Positions 17,101-25,376 are shown, numbered from the stretch's first letter. The stretch is DNA of 41,336 nucleotides from Spirochaetota bacterium (GCA_016934735.1 JAFGSG010000066.1:1-41336); one strand, 5' to 3'. Translations and numbers: made by a program. The notes: a model not told the origin generated them from the letters alone.

Positions 17101-17316
17101 TTATTTAGAAGCCATCTCAAAATTACAGATTCAATTAAATGATCAACGATAAATCGGGATATATTACAAAATTTTCTGCGGAATCAGACCCTCCTGGCAG
17201 GTTTTTCATGTTTTCGATCGCCTTTTCATCAGGTCTGAAAGGCGTCCTCAAAAATTTTATAATATATCCCGATTTATCAGCAAGGAAAATATAATTTTTG
17301 AGATAACTTCTAATAA
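17101..17316. repeat. 216-bp nested inverted-repeat element (MITE-like or structured RNA)
   Basis: The inner arms at 17148-17175 and 17251-17278 are 28 bases each and complementary except at one position. The outer arms at about 17101-17125 and 17292-17316 pair through AGAAG-YY-ATCTCAAAA. Inside the inner arms the 75-bp core has its own TCAGACC/GGTCTGA pair. The whole therefore folds as one long symmetrical stem. It sits in the 550-bp gap between the envelope operon and the CmpB-HD gene, with no coding frame. The termini resemble shorter hairpins at 11993-12046, 31924-32005 and 35462-35515, which suggests a small non-autonomous mobile element. It could also end transcripts from the right. The remainder of the gap 16809-17100 shows no feature beyond its AT-richness. 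Confidence 0.7.
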
Positions 17317-17358
17317 TTAATTTTCTGCGGACAGCTAATCATCACCAAAATATAGATG

Positions 17359-18600
17359 TTACATCTCATCTCTGTTATGTCCAGTTTTTCTATGTTTTTT
17401 TAGCAATTCCACACCCGGCATCTTTTTTCTGTACTCATCAATGAATTCTACTGAGGAGATATACTTGTCAACGAAAGAGACAATAAAAGATTCATAATAG
17501 TGCGGCGGGGAAATAGTCAGTGGCCACATATGTTTTATGATAATATCCTTTTCGATTTCATTTACTTTAAAATGTTTCTCCGCATTTGCCAAAGCAATTT
17601 TCGGATGTTCAAGACCGTGATATTTATCCCTATGCAGATCCGGCTCATCATGATGGCGCCAGTTATACAGGAAGAAGTCATGGAGCAGACCGCCTCTTGC
17701 TGCTGAAACATAATCAAGCTTCAGAAATTTGCATATCCTGTATGCAACGTATGAAACCATTTTCGCATGGTCATAGATTGAGGAGTTGTGGTGATAAAAA
17801 TCCCTGAGCCTTAAAAATTCCTGATTTGCAAGAATGTCGTTTACAATATTGTAATATTCTTCTTCCCGCGGCTTCCTCTCGTTTAAAACCGATATAACCG
17901 AATCCGCTATGTCCGTTATTTTTCCCATGGCGGAATTTAATCTGTCTTTTAGATTTATATTGAATTTATCGCTTAGAATTTTACCGAGATTGGGAAATGC
18001 GCCCAGGATTCTTTTAAATGAAAGAAGTATTTTCGATGCTTCCGCACTGGTCAGAAAATTATATTTGCTGTATATATAGCGGAAATTCCTGCTGAACCTG
18101 CTGAGGGACACTACCGAGAAACAGAAATCTGTCGCAAAATATAGTCCGAAAACTGCAGAGGCGATTTGTGCTTTGGCCGGATCTATCATGTAAACATATC
18201 TTTCGATAAACGGATGGATGAAATTTACTGTAAGAATGGCCATTACGGCCCAGACAACTGAAAAAGCAGGGCTGATCTTGCCTTTTATATTGAATCTGTT
18301 GTTCGAATAATCCCATAATTTAAGGCCGTATGCTCTTTCAAAAATTTCGCCTGTAATATATTCGATTGCGGATAGAAGCACGAAATATAGGAAAAACTGC
18401 AGTGCGATATTAATTTTTAAAATATAATCGTATAATATGAATACAGCAATGGCGCCGATACCGTACAGCGGCACAAACGGCCCGAAAAGAAAGCCGGGAT
18501 TGACAAATCTTTTCTGTGTAAAGGATCTGTAGGCTAATTCAATAAGCCAACCGGCGAACGAGTAGAGTGTGAAGAAAAGTACGGCATAATAAATTTTCAT
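17359..18600 (-). CDS. CmpB-type membrane domain fused to an HD phosphohydrolase domain
   Basis: The 413-residue protein has two parts. Residues about 1-165 contain four to five membrane segments with SFAGWLIELAYRS, NPGFLFGPFVPLYGIG and the E-x(5)-E-x-A-YG-L-K-L-W-D-Y-S pattern of the PF06541 family (putative ABC transporter type IV, CmpB-like). Residues about 270-385 look like an HD metal-dependent phosphohydrolase domain: YDHAKMVSYVAYRI, GGLLHDFFLYNW, then HGLEHPKIA and a final aspartate in VSFVDKY. The middle is a cytosolic helical linker. Both parts are known as separate proteins; the fusion is notable. It starts 20 bp after the polyferredoxin stop, without a strong ribosome binding site, so coupled translation is likely. 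Substrate and function are unknown. Confidence 0.8.
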   Translation of the reverse strand: MKIYYAVLFFTLYSFAGWLIELAYRSFTQKRFVNPGFLFGPFVPLYGIGAIAVFILYDYILKINIALQFFLYFVLLSAIEYITGEIFERAYGLKLWDYSNNRFNIKGKISPAFSVVWAVMAILTVNFIHPFIERYVYMIDPAKAQIASAVFGLYFATDFCFSVVSLSRFSRNFRYIYSKYNFLTSAEASKILLSFKRILGAFPNLGKILSDKFNINLKDRLNSAMGKITDIADSVISVLNERKPREEEYYNIVNDILANQEFLRLRDFYHHNSSIYDHAKMVSYVAYRICKFLKLDYVSAARGGLLHDFFLYNWRHHDEPDLHRDKYHGLEHPKIALANAEKHFKVNEIEKDIIIKHMWPLTISPPHYYESFIVSFVDKYISSVEFIDEYRKKMPGVELLKKHRKTGHNRDEM

Positions 18601-18620
18601 TTGTTTTCATGAACAGTCTG

Positions 18621-20192
18621 CTAAAGTATAGTTGTTTTTTTCGGCGTTCTTACCTGAATGGCCGCGTCTCCCTGTACAGGGCATTTATTCTCGCATGCTC
18701 CGCAGCCGATGCAGATGTCTTCGCGCACGTAAGGCAGTTTTACCCGCACTTTCCGTCCTTCTTTATTTAGCAGGCTTTCTTCTTTAAAAATAATAGATTT
18801 TTTATTTGTAGGGCACATTTCTTCACAAACAAGGCAGTCTGTATATTCCGACCATGGTATGCATAGGTCGCGGATAATATAGGCTGTGCCGATTACAGTG
18901 GTCTCTTTTTTCGCCAGCGGCACTAGCTGAAGTGCGCCGCTGGGGCATACGGCGCTGCACTGGTTGCAGTTTTTCTCGCAGAAGCCGAGGCGCGGGATGA
19001 GCTGCGGAGTGAACACGGCGTCCGGGCCGTACTCAAAAAGCACAGGATGGAGTCCGTTGGTTGGGCATACTTTCATGCACTGGCCGCAGCGCACGCAGGC
19101 ATTGATGAAATCCTGCTCAGAAAGCGCGCCCGGGGGACGGATAAGCCTGGAGTGATCTTTGGCAAATGCCGGCTTGCGTTTAAACATAGAGACGGCTATT
19201 ACAGAAGCGGCAACCGAGGAGAACAGTTTTTTCCGGGTGAATTGTATATCCGGATATGGATCAGTGCTGTCGGACGTTAAAATATTTTTGTCTTTTCCAA
19301 TGTACGGGAAAGAGAACCTGAATTTGATTGCATCAAATTTACATGCCTTTAAACAGTCAAAACATTTGATGCATTCGCCCTCGATTGTGCCGGTTCCTTT
19401 ATTGAAAATGGCATCCATGCGGCAGTTTTTTTCACAGGCAAGGCAGTTTGTGCATTTACCGGTATCGACATATCTTTTCAGAAAAGCGATCTTGCCTGTA
19501 AGTGAATAGATCGCTCCAAGCGGGCAGAGTGCTTTGCACCAGAATCTGCGCGCGAACAGCGAGAGCAAAAGAATAAATGCAAAAAATAAAAATACCGGCA
19601 GGTGGTTATAATACTGAGTCTTATTATAATCCAGAAGATAATCTTTTAAAAAGGAATATATAAATTCCGAAATGATATTAAGTAGAGGCACATAATATAA
19701 TGCGTTAAATACCAGTTTCAGAAGACTGTCAAGATAAGCGAAAATAACTGTGCCGTAGCTTCGGATAGAAAGAGATATGGGGTCGATCGATCCGGCAAGC
19801 TGTATGCCGAAAATTGAAAGAATCATTGCAGTGATAAGTACTATGTACTTCCATGACTTTATAGAGATTTTTTTCTTTGATGATATTTTAACGCGGTCTG
19901 CAATTGCTCTGTCGTTTCCGTCGATTGTAGCTCCGAGCGGGCATATCCATCCGCAGAAAAATCTTCCCAGGATTACTGCAAGTACAAGGAAAACAAGCGC
20001 AGGCAGGAACGAATCTGCAACGGCGCGTGTTGCAAGGGATATGCTTAGGCCGAGAAACGGCGATATGCGCGGCAGATATGAGAAGAAGGTATTGTCTGTG
20101 GTGTCGCGGCTCGCGACAATTACGACAATAAATGCACACCATATCACGAGCTGGGTAATTGCGCGTATTTTTGCCCAGTGTCTGCTTTTCAT
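18621..20192 (-). CDS. Membrane polyferredoxin: NapH-like part fused to NapG/MauM-like part
   Basis: The 523-residue protein opens with four to six membrane segments and two NapH/CcoG-type motifs, CGWICPLG and CKALCPLG. A double [4Fe-4S] ferredoxin unit follows (CTNCLACEKNC and CIKCFDCLKAC). At about residues 315-345 there is an internal segment, FTRKKLFSSVAASVIAV, that looks like a Tat signal peptide. After it come four more cysteine clusters: CVRCGQCMKVCP, CEKNCNQCSAVCP, CLVCEEMCP and CIGCGACENKCP. This reads as a NapH-type membrane electron carrier joined to an exported NapG/MauM-type ferredoxin. It should pass electrons between the quinone pool and a periplasmic or membrane acceptor. It is coupled by overlap to the DUF362 gene upstream. 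The electron acceptor is not identified. Confidence 0.85.
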   Translation of the reverse strand: MKSRHWAKIRAITQLVIWCAFIVVIVASRDTTDNTFFSYLPRISPFLGLSISLATRAVADSFLPALVFLVLAVILGRFFCGWICPLGATIDGNDRAIADRVKISSKKKISIKSWKYIVLITAMILSIFGIQLAGSIDPISLSIRSYGTVIFAYLDSLLKLVFNALYYVPLLNIISEFIYSFLKDYLLDYNKTQYYNHLPVFLFFAFILLLSLFARRFWCKALCPLGAIYSLTGKIAFLKRYVDTGKCTNCLACEKNCRMDAIFNKGTGTIEGECIKCFDCLKACKFDAIKFRFSFPYIGKDKNILTSDSTDPYPDIQFTRKKLFSSVAASVIAVSMFKRKPAFAKDHSRLIRPPGALSEQDFINACVRCGQCMKVCPTNGLHPVLFEYGPDAVFTPQLIPRLGFCEKNCNQCSAVCPSGALQLVPLAKKETTVIGTAYIIRDLCIPWSEYTDCLVCEEMCPTNKKSIIFKEESLLNKEGRKVRVKLPYVREDICIGCGACENKCPVQGDAAIQVRTPKKTTIL

Positions 20193-21160
20193 ACCGTTAA
20201 TTTCAGAATATTCATTTTACCGGGATTTATTTCACCCATCTTTTCCCTGTAAGCAAGGGCAAGGTATTTAATTTCCGATGGCGATTTCACGAAGAATGTT
20301 GAGGCGTACGCGTCTACAGTTACCGGATTTCTTCCGATGATTAATGTTCTTGTTTCTTTTACGTCTTCGGGCGTACCGCTGTTCGGGCCGTGATTTGTAA
20401 GTATCCTTAGGCAGTCGCAAATAATTAAATCGCATTTAATCGCTTTCGTGAAGTCCACAATGTTTTCGTGAAGATTCCAATGAAGGCTTCCCCTGTTGCC
20501 GCCTATCACGCCCAGAAGATTTTTCATGGAAATGGTCAGCCTGGATGAGGAGTGATGTTTTGCTATCGGCATATTTATAACAAAGTCAGCATCCAGTATT
20601 GGCTTGTAGATAGAAAGAATTTCGGAATTAAGGGCGTTCGGGACTTTAACATTGATGAATTTTCTCTCATCTATAAATTCAATATTCACGCCTGCCCTTT
20701 TAGCGGCATCTTCAATGCCGCTTCGTTTGTAGCTCAGTCTTGCGCTGCTGCATGTGCGGTCAAATATAGTGACTCTGCCGCCTGCTTCTTTGCAGAAACG
20801 CGCCACGATTTCAACCAGGTCAGGGTTTGTGTTTGCCGCATTCTCGGGAGGCGAGTTCCATGCTATATTCGGTTTAATAACGACATTCATGCCTTTTCTT
20901 ATCAGGCTTTTCATGCCGCCAAATTGATCAAGGGCTTTCATAGCCATCTTTTCTATTGTCTGTTTTTTTATATCCGGTCCTGTTATAACTACAAGTCTTC
21001 CATCAGCCGGCTGGGCGGCATTCAGCAATACTGGATTTCTATATTTTTTTAATGGGTTATTAAAGAATTTATTTAAGAATGACGGGGCAAAAATTCCCCC
21101 GGCCACAACTGCTGCCTTTATTAAAAAAGACTTTCTTGATAGATGTTCTTTGTGTTTCAT
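20189..21160 (-). CDS. DUF362-family protein with Tat-like signal
   Basis: The protein is 323 residues from the ATG at 21160, chosen because GGAUG lies seven bases upstream; the frame stays open to 21217. The N-terminus SRKSFLIKAAVVAGG resembles a twin-arginine signal with RK in place of RR, so export is likely. The rest matches DUF362 (PF04015): IKPNIAWNSPPE near the start, DRTCSSA, a central DADFVINMPIAKHH and SMKNLLGVIGG. DUF362 proteins are often linked to iron-sulfur proteins but have no settled function. The gene is first in a leftward operon; its stop overlaps the start of the polyferredoxin gene. A role in the same electron-transfer unit is inference from this coupling. Confidence 0.85.
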   Translation of the reverse strand: MKHKEHLSRKSFLIKAAVVAGGIFAPSFLNKFFNNPLKKYRNPVLLNAAQPADGRLVVITGPDIKKQTIEKMAMKALDQFGGMKSLIRKGMNVVIKPNIAWNSPPENAANTNPDLVEIVARFCKEAGGRVTIFDRTCSSARLSYKRSGIEDAAKRAGVNIEFIDERKFINVKVPNALNSEILSIYKPILDADFVINMPIAKHHSSSRLTISMKNLLGVIGGNRGSLHWNLHENIVDFTKAIKCDLIICDCLRILTNHGPNSGTPEDVKETRTLIIGRNPVTVDAYASTFFVKSPSEIKYLALAYREKMGEINPGKMNILKLTV

Positions 21161-21364
21161 GTTTTTTACATCCGGTTTATTTTTTATTATTATAACAAAA
21201 TTATTCTGAAAAAGCAATTAAAACTTTAACAGTAGAAAATAAAAAATTATGATTTATGTTGCCGGAGAGGTAATAATTTTATATAATATTAAGATGTGTC
21301 TTTGAAATTTTATTCCAAAGTTTGTTCTATCATCCTTATCAATTCATAGCAGAGGAGACCCTTT

Positions 21365-21904
21365 ATGAAAACGTCCATTTGTACGAATGGATTTTCTATT
21401 TTTCTTTCGATTGTGATATTAGTTGTACTGTATTGTGTTGTGCCTTTCGAAGGAACGCAATCTGAGGGGAAGAATATCGGGATAAATTCAAGGATTGTAC
21501 ATAATTTATATCCTGTTAAAACATTTATTATGAATTCAGTAATTAAACAGGAAAAAGCGCATCTTTACAATACAAATGCACATACTACTCACGGAAACCC
21601 GACGGCTATTAACATTACAGGATTATTTTCGTTTAATTCTGGTAACAACATTCCATTTTACTTCAACAATGGCAGGGTCGTGGGAATTCCGGATCTGAGC
21701 GATAATATTTCCTACGGCCTCTCAGATTCTACTGACAAATATACAACGGATGTATGCATTTACGGTTTTACTGACAGGGATTCAATCGCAGGAACAGGCA
21801 ATCCTGCTGAACCTGTAAACAGAGATCACAGCCGGACTATTGATCCGCCTGATAATAATCCGGATGTGTATACAGCTTCGACTGCTTTCCTTCCAAGTCT
21901 ATAA
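21365..21904 (+). CDS. Orphan exported or membrane-anchored protein of unknown function
   Basis: This 179-residue protein starts at an ATG preceded by GGAG at a normal distance. Residues about 9-28 form a hydrophobic stretch that can be a signal peptide or anchor; two cysteines occur at its edges but no lipobox is clear. The rest is polar, rich in Asn, Asp, Thr and Gly, and lacks helices of note, so it may be extracytoplasmic. The C-terminus is Pro/Asn/Asp-rich. I recognise no family. It stands alone between the divergent DUF362 operon and nifU. Its start site and signal support it being real, but it is the least certain stand-alone gene in the region. Confidence 0.55.
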   Translation: MKTSICTNGFSIFLSIVILVVLYCVVPFEGTQSEGKNIGINSRIVHNLYPVKTFIMNSVIKQEKAHLYNTNAHTTHGNPTAINITGLFSFNSGNNIPFYFNNGRVVGIPDLSDNISYGLSDSTDKYTTDVCIYGFTDRDSIAGTGNPAEPVNRDHSRTIDPPDNNPDVYTASTAFLPSL

Positions 21905-22299
21905 ATGCCAATATAATAGCTTATGCTGAATGATTGCTCTGGGCACGTTTTACTGGCTGGAGCGCTGTTAACAGAGCATTCAATATAATATCTTCTAAAA
22001 AATCTTCTATAACTTAATTCCATGTCTGTCCTCTTTTGCAAAGAACACATAAAATCTTTCCTGCCGGTTTTCCCTATAATTTTATAAAATATTTAGTTTT
22101 ATACTTGAATTAATTTTTGAAAATAAAATTGTTACCTTTATATTAAAGGTATTGTGTAAAATATATTTGCAGAATAATGCAAAAGTTATTTTAAAAATAT
22201 AAATTAATGTTATTAGATGGTTATATATTAGAATAATACATATTTTTAAGATGACCTGTATTTATAAAATTAAAAGAAAATATTTCCCGGAGGTCAAAT
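21905..22299. other. Intergenic region upstream of nifU
   Basis: The 395-bp gap is strongly AT-rich towards nifU and must contain the nifUS promoter. The clearest feature is the perfect palindrome at 22133-22151, listed separately. A short minus-strand frame beginning near 22024 with GAGGAC upstream runs into the 3' end of the exported-protein gene; I do not treat it as a gene. Confidence 0.45.
22133..22151. promoter_or_regulatory. Perfect 19-bp palindrome, candidate operator of nifUS
   Basis: The arms TACCTTTA (22133-22140) and TAAAGGTA (22144-22151) are exactly complementary around the centre TAT. It lies about 150 bp upstream of the nifU start in an otherwise featureless AT-rich region. 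Size and symmetry fit a dimeric repressor site, for instance of an Rrf2- or Fur-type regulator, but no such gene is in the window. A simple hairpin is also possible. Confidence 0.4.
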
Positions 22300-23139
22300 A
22301 TGTGGGACTATTCCGATAAAGTAAAAGAATTATATAAAAATCCTAAAAATGTCGGTGTAATAGAAAACGCGGATGCAGTAGGCGAGGAAGGTAGCATAGT
22401 CTGCGGTGATGCATTGAAGGTTTTCCTAAAGATAAAAGACAATGTAATTACAGACGCGAAATTCCAGACATTCGGCTGCGGGAGCGCAATTGCTTCATCG
22501 TCCGCCCTGACAGAAATGATAAAGGGAAAGACACTAGAAGAAGCACAGAAAATAACAAACAGGGACATAGTGGATTATCTCGGCGGACTTCCCGAAGAAA
22601 AGATGCACTGCTCTGTAATGGGGAGCGAAGCATTGGGAAAAGCAATCGCATCTTACAGGGGAGTAAAGATTAAAGATAAAAGCGAAGCGGAGGGAGAAAT
22701 AATCTGCAAATGTTTTGGGGTCACCGATCAATTGATCAGAAAAGCGATACGTGAAAATAATCTGAAGACAGTGGAAGAGGTTACGAATTATACAAAAGCC
22801 GGAGGCGGTTGTGAATCCTGCATCCCGGAACTTGAAAGGATACTTCAGGAAGAACTTCATGTTGCAGATAAATCCGAAAAACAGGAGGGGAAAATTCCGC
22901 TTTCAAACATAAAGAGAATGCAGCTTGTTGAGAAGACAATTACTGATGTCATCCGTCCCCAGCTTCAGCAGGACGGGGGTGATATTGAACTCATTGATAT
23001 AGATAATAAGAAAGTATATGTTTCGCTTCGCGGCAGCTGCGCGGGCTGTGTAGCATCCAATGTAACTCTGAAGTATCTTGTGCAGGATAAACTGAGAGAG
23101 TTCGTTGAAAGTGATATTGAAGTAATTGAGCAGAAATAG
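22300..23139 (+). CDS. nifU: NifU iron-sulfur cluster scaffold, three-domain type
   Basis: NifU builds iron-sulfur clusters with sulfur delivered by NifS. The 279-residue protein has the full NifU layout. Residues 1-125 are an IscU-like scaffold with Cys35, Cys60 and Cys104 as cluster ligands. Residues about 133-182 are the central BFD-like permanent [2Fe-2S] domain with Cys136, Cys138, Cys171 and Cys174. Residues about 205-275 are the Nfu domain with CAGC at 247-250. GGAGG lies just before the ATG. It is followed after 16 bp by nifS. No nitrogenase genes are seen, so this is most likely the general or anaerobic cluster-assembly system, as in epsilonproteobacteria and some other anaerobes. 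Confidence 0.95.
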   Translation: MWDYSDKVKELYKNPKNVGVIENADAVGEEGSIVCGDALKVFLKIKDNVITDAKFQTFGCGSAIASSSALTEMIKGKTLEEAQKITNRDIVDYLGGLPEEKMHCSVMGSEALGKAIASYRGVKIKDKSEAEGEIICKCFGVTDQLIRKAIRENNLKTVEEVTNYTKAGGGCESCIPELERILQEELHVADKSEKQEGKIPLSNIKRMQLVEKTITDVIRPQLQQDGGDIELIDIDNKKVYVSLRGSCAGCVASNVTLKYLVQDKLREFVESDIEVIEQK

Positions 23140-23155
23140 CGAGGAGGACATTTTT

Positions 23156-24346
23156 ATGGAGAAGATAATATATCTGGATAATAATGCTACTACAATGGTT
23201 GATCCGCTTGTACTTGAGGAGATGCTTCCTTTCCTTCGCGAGAGATACGGCAACCCATCAAGCATGTACGATCTGGGCGGTGAAGTGGCAAAAGATATAG
23301 CAAAGGCCAGGATTCAGGTTGCCGAACTGCTCGGAGCAGAGCATGAGCGCGAGATTGTGTTCACGAGCTGCGGTACAGAGAGCGACAACATGGCCATATC
23401 AGGTGTGTTGCCGCAAAACGGCGATAAAAAACATATTATTACCTCCAGGGTCGAACATCCTGCTGTGCTTAACCTTTGCAAAAAATTGGAGAGAGACGGT
23501 TATCGTATAACTTATATACCGGTTGACCGTGAAGGTCTGCTTAACATTGATAAGCTTAAAGAGTCGGCGGACAATGATACCGCAATAGTTTCGATAATGT
23601 TAGCAAATAACGAAACAGGTGTAATATTCCCTGTAGAAGAAATAGGCAGCTTTCTGAAAGAGAAAGGGATTCTTTTCCATATAGATGCTGTTCAGGCAGT
23701 CGGAAAAATACCGATAGACGTAAAAAAATTGAACTGCGACATGCTTTCCATATCAGGGCATAAGTTTCATTCTCCGAAGGGAATAGGAGCTCTGTATATA
23801 AAGACGGGAACCAAGATACAGCCTCTGCTGCATGGCGGACATCAGGAAAAAGGGATGCGCCCGGGGACCGAAAATGCCGCAGGCATTGTGGGTATGGGAA
23901 AAGCGGCCGAACTTGCGTTAAAGAGTCTTGAAAGGGAACACGAGATTCAGAAACTGCGCGACAGTCTTGAGAACGGCATCCTGGAAAAATTTCCCAACTG
24001 CAGTTTAAACGGTGCAAAAAACAGACGCGTGCCGAATACCTGCAATGTGGGTTTTGAATATATAGAAGGCGAATCAATTCTGCTTTACCTAAATGAAAAG
24101 AACATTGCGGCTTCTTCCGGGTCAGCATGTTCATCAGGCTCTCTCGAACCTTCGCATGTTCTGAGGGCAATGGGTGTACCGTTTACCTCGGCACACGGAT
24201 CCATCAGGTTCAGTCTTAGCAGATTTACTGCAAAAGATGAAATAGACTATACTCTTTCCGTCCTGCCGGAAATTATCAATAGGTTGCTTGAGATTTCACC
24301 ATTCTGGGACAGTAAGAATAAAAAGCCTACAGGGATACGTTTTTAG
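23156..24346 (+). CDS. nifS: Cysteine desulfurase NifS/IscS
   Basis: The PLP enzyme removes sulfur from cysteine and passes it to NifU. The protein is 396 residues from the ATG at 23156, chosen because GGAGGA lies about seven bases upstream and because the family begins with IYLDNNATT; a longer frame from 23126 overlaps nifU. The PLP lysine is Lys203 in SGHKFHSPKG, and the catalytic cysteine is Cys325 in SSGSACSSGS, on the long mobile loop of group I desulfurases. It forms an operon with nifU and ends just before a hairpin terminator. Confidence 0.96.
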   Translation: MEKIIYLDNNATTMVDPLVLEEMLPFLRERYGNPSSMYDLGGEVAKDIAKARIQVAELLGAEHEREIVFTSCGTESDNMAISGVLPQNGDKKHIITSRVEHPAVLNLCKKLERDGYRITYIPVDREGLLNIDKLKESADNDTAIVSIMLANNETGVIFPVEEIGSFLKEKGILFHIDAVQAVGKIPIDVKKLNCDMLSISGHKFHSPKGIGALYIKTGTKIQPLLHGGHQEKGMRPGTENAAGIVGMGKAAELALKSLEREHEIQKLRDSLENGILEKFPNCSLNGAKNRRVPNTCNVGFEYIEGESILLYLNEKNIAASSGSACSSGSLEPSHVLRAMGVPFTSAHGSIRFSLSRFTAKDEIDYTLSVLPEIINRLLEISPFWDSKNKKPTGIRF

Positions 24347-24382
24347 GTTGGAGTCGGATTTAAATATTGCAATATAAAACAC

Positions 24383-24403
24383 GGGCAGGTATCAGACCTG
24401 CCC
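24383..24403. terminator. Hairpin terminator between nifS and the rod-protein gene
   Basis: The arms GGGCAGGT (24383-24390) and ACCTGCCC (24396-24403) pair perfectly around five bases. It lies 36 bp after the nifS stop and 20 bp before the stop of the convergent flagellar gene. The flanks are A/T-rich, with no long T run on the plus strand and TTTTATATT on the other. Confidence 0.7.
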
Positions 24404-24423
24404 TTATAATAATGAAACTATCA

Positions 24424-25260
24424 TTATCTTGCTACTTCGTTAATAAGCCTGCCGAGCGTGTCGGAATGAGTGAGAATAATCTTCTGGTTTGCTTCATATG
24501 ATCTCTGCACTTCTATCATATCCACCATCTCACTTACTGCATTAACATTCGATTTCTCCAGAAAAGCCTGTACTACTTTTACATCCCCTGGCGGTATCGG
24601 AGGTCCGGAGAGCTCTGTCTCCCTGTAAAGGGAGTCGCCTTCTTTTTTTATTTCGCGGATGTTCTCAAAATCGATTATCCTCAGCTTATCAATGACAATT
24701 GGATCCTCCCAGTTGTTGTTTGCCATGCTGACAATATCCCGCGCATCAAGGGACATGGCTGCATTCACCAGCACTTCGCCTCTTTCATTTATCATGAAAT
24801 TATTTAACTGAACCTTTATCTGGCCGTTTTCGCCAAGGACAGGATTCCCGTTTTTTGTCACAAGAATACCTTCACTGTTGATCGTAAATCCGCCGTCTCT
24901 TGTGTATCTTTCGCCTCTTTCGGTTGCTACTGTGAAAAATCCCCTGCCTTCAAGAGCAAGATCAAATGGGTTTTCAGTTCGCTGAAGAGGTCCCTGTCCG
25001 AATTCAGTAAAGACTTCGTTTACTTCAACACCTGTACCGAGTTTGCCCACAATAGGCATTGTATCGTATGAACCTGCCGGAACAATACCAACCCCGTCGT
25101 CGTTTATTCTTCTGATCAGCATATCCGGAAAAGCCTTAAATATCGTCAGATCTTTCTTGTATGCGGTCTTGTCGGCATTTGCAAGATTGTTTGCCACTGT
25201 GTCTATTCTTGCCTGCTGGGCTATCATGCCGCTGGCGCCTGTATATATTCCTCTTAACAT
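24424..25260 (-). CDS. Flagellar hook-basal body rod protein, FlgF/FlgG family
   Basis: The 278-residue protein is a structural subunit of the flagellar rod (or, in spirochaetes, the FlhO/FlhP pair). The N-terminus LRGIYTGASGMIAQQARID with NNLANADKTAYKK is the family rod signature. The middle domain has GRGFFTVATERGERYTRDGGF. The C-terminus has SNVNAVSEMVDMIEVQRSYEANQK, ending in LINEVAR. FlgF and FlgG cannot be separated securely here, and the second rod gene that usually accompanies it is not adjacent. GAGGA lies before the ATG. It follows murA in the same direction with 116 bp between. Confidence 0.9.
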   Translation of the reverse strand: MLRGIYTGASGMIAQQARIDTVANNLANADKTAYKKDLTIFKAFPDMLIRRINDDGVGIVPAGSYDTMPIVGKLGTGVEVNEVFTEFGQGPLQRTENPFDLALEGRGFFTVATERGERYTRDGGFTINSEGILVTKNGNPVLGENGQIKVQLNNFMINERGEVLVNAAMSLDARDIVSMANNNWEDPIVIDKLRIIDFENIREIKKEGDSLYRETELSGPPIPPGDVKVVQAFLEKSNVNAVSEMVDMIEVQRSYEANQKIILTHSDTLGRLINEVAR

Positions 25261-25303
25261 ATAATTTCCTCTTGTTGACCCGTTGCCATACTCTTGTTTT
25301 TTT

Positions 25304-25360
25304 TTACTTAACCCCCCCCCTAAAGGGGGGGTATCTTCAGGGGGGAGGTTAATTGAGTAA
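25304..25360. repeat. Homopolymeric C/G nested hairpin
   Basis: A run of nine C (25312-25320), the loop TAAA, seven G (25325-25331) and a second run of six G (25340-25345) allow two alternative stems. Outside them TTACT...TAACC pairs with GGTTAATTGAGTAA. It occupies the murA-rod gene gap. Such G-runs are prone to slippage and could form unusual structures; it looks like a degraded repeat element rather than an ordinary terminator. Confidence 0.6.
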
Positions 25361-25376
25361 TTTTCTTGTGCAATTA

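Noticed and set aside
21826-22050. A minus-strand frame with GAGGAC before an internal ATG near 22024.
   Set aside because: It overlaps the 3' end of the exported-protein gene by about 80 bp, has an unconvincing composition and no similarity I recognise.
23556-24170. A 204-residue minus-strand frame opposite nifS.
   Set aside because: Antisense to well-conserved nifS, including its PLP lysine and catalytic cysteine region.
22300-24346. Nitrogen-fixation locus.
   Set aside because: Only nifU and nifS are present; no nitrogenase or nif regulatory genes, so a general iron-sulfur assembly role is more likely.
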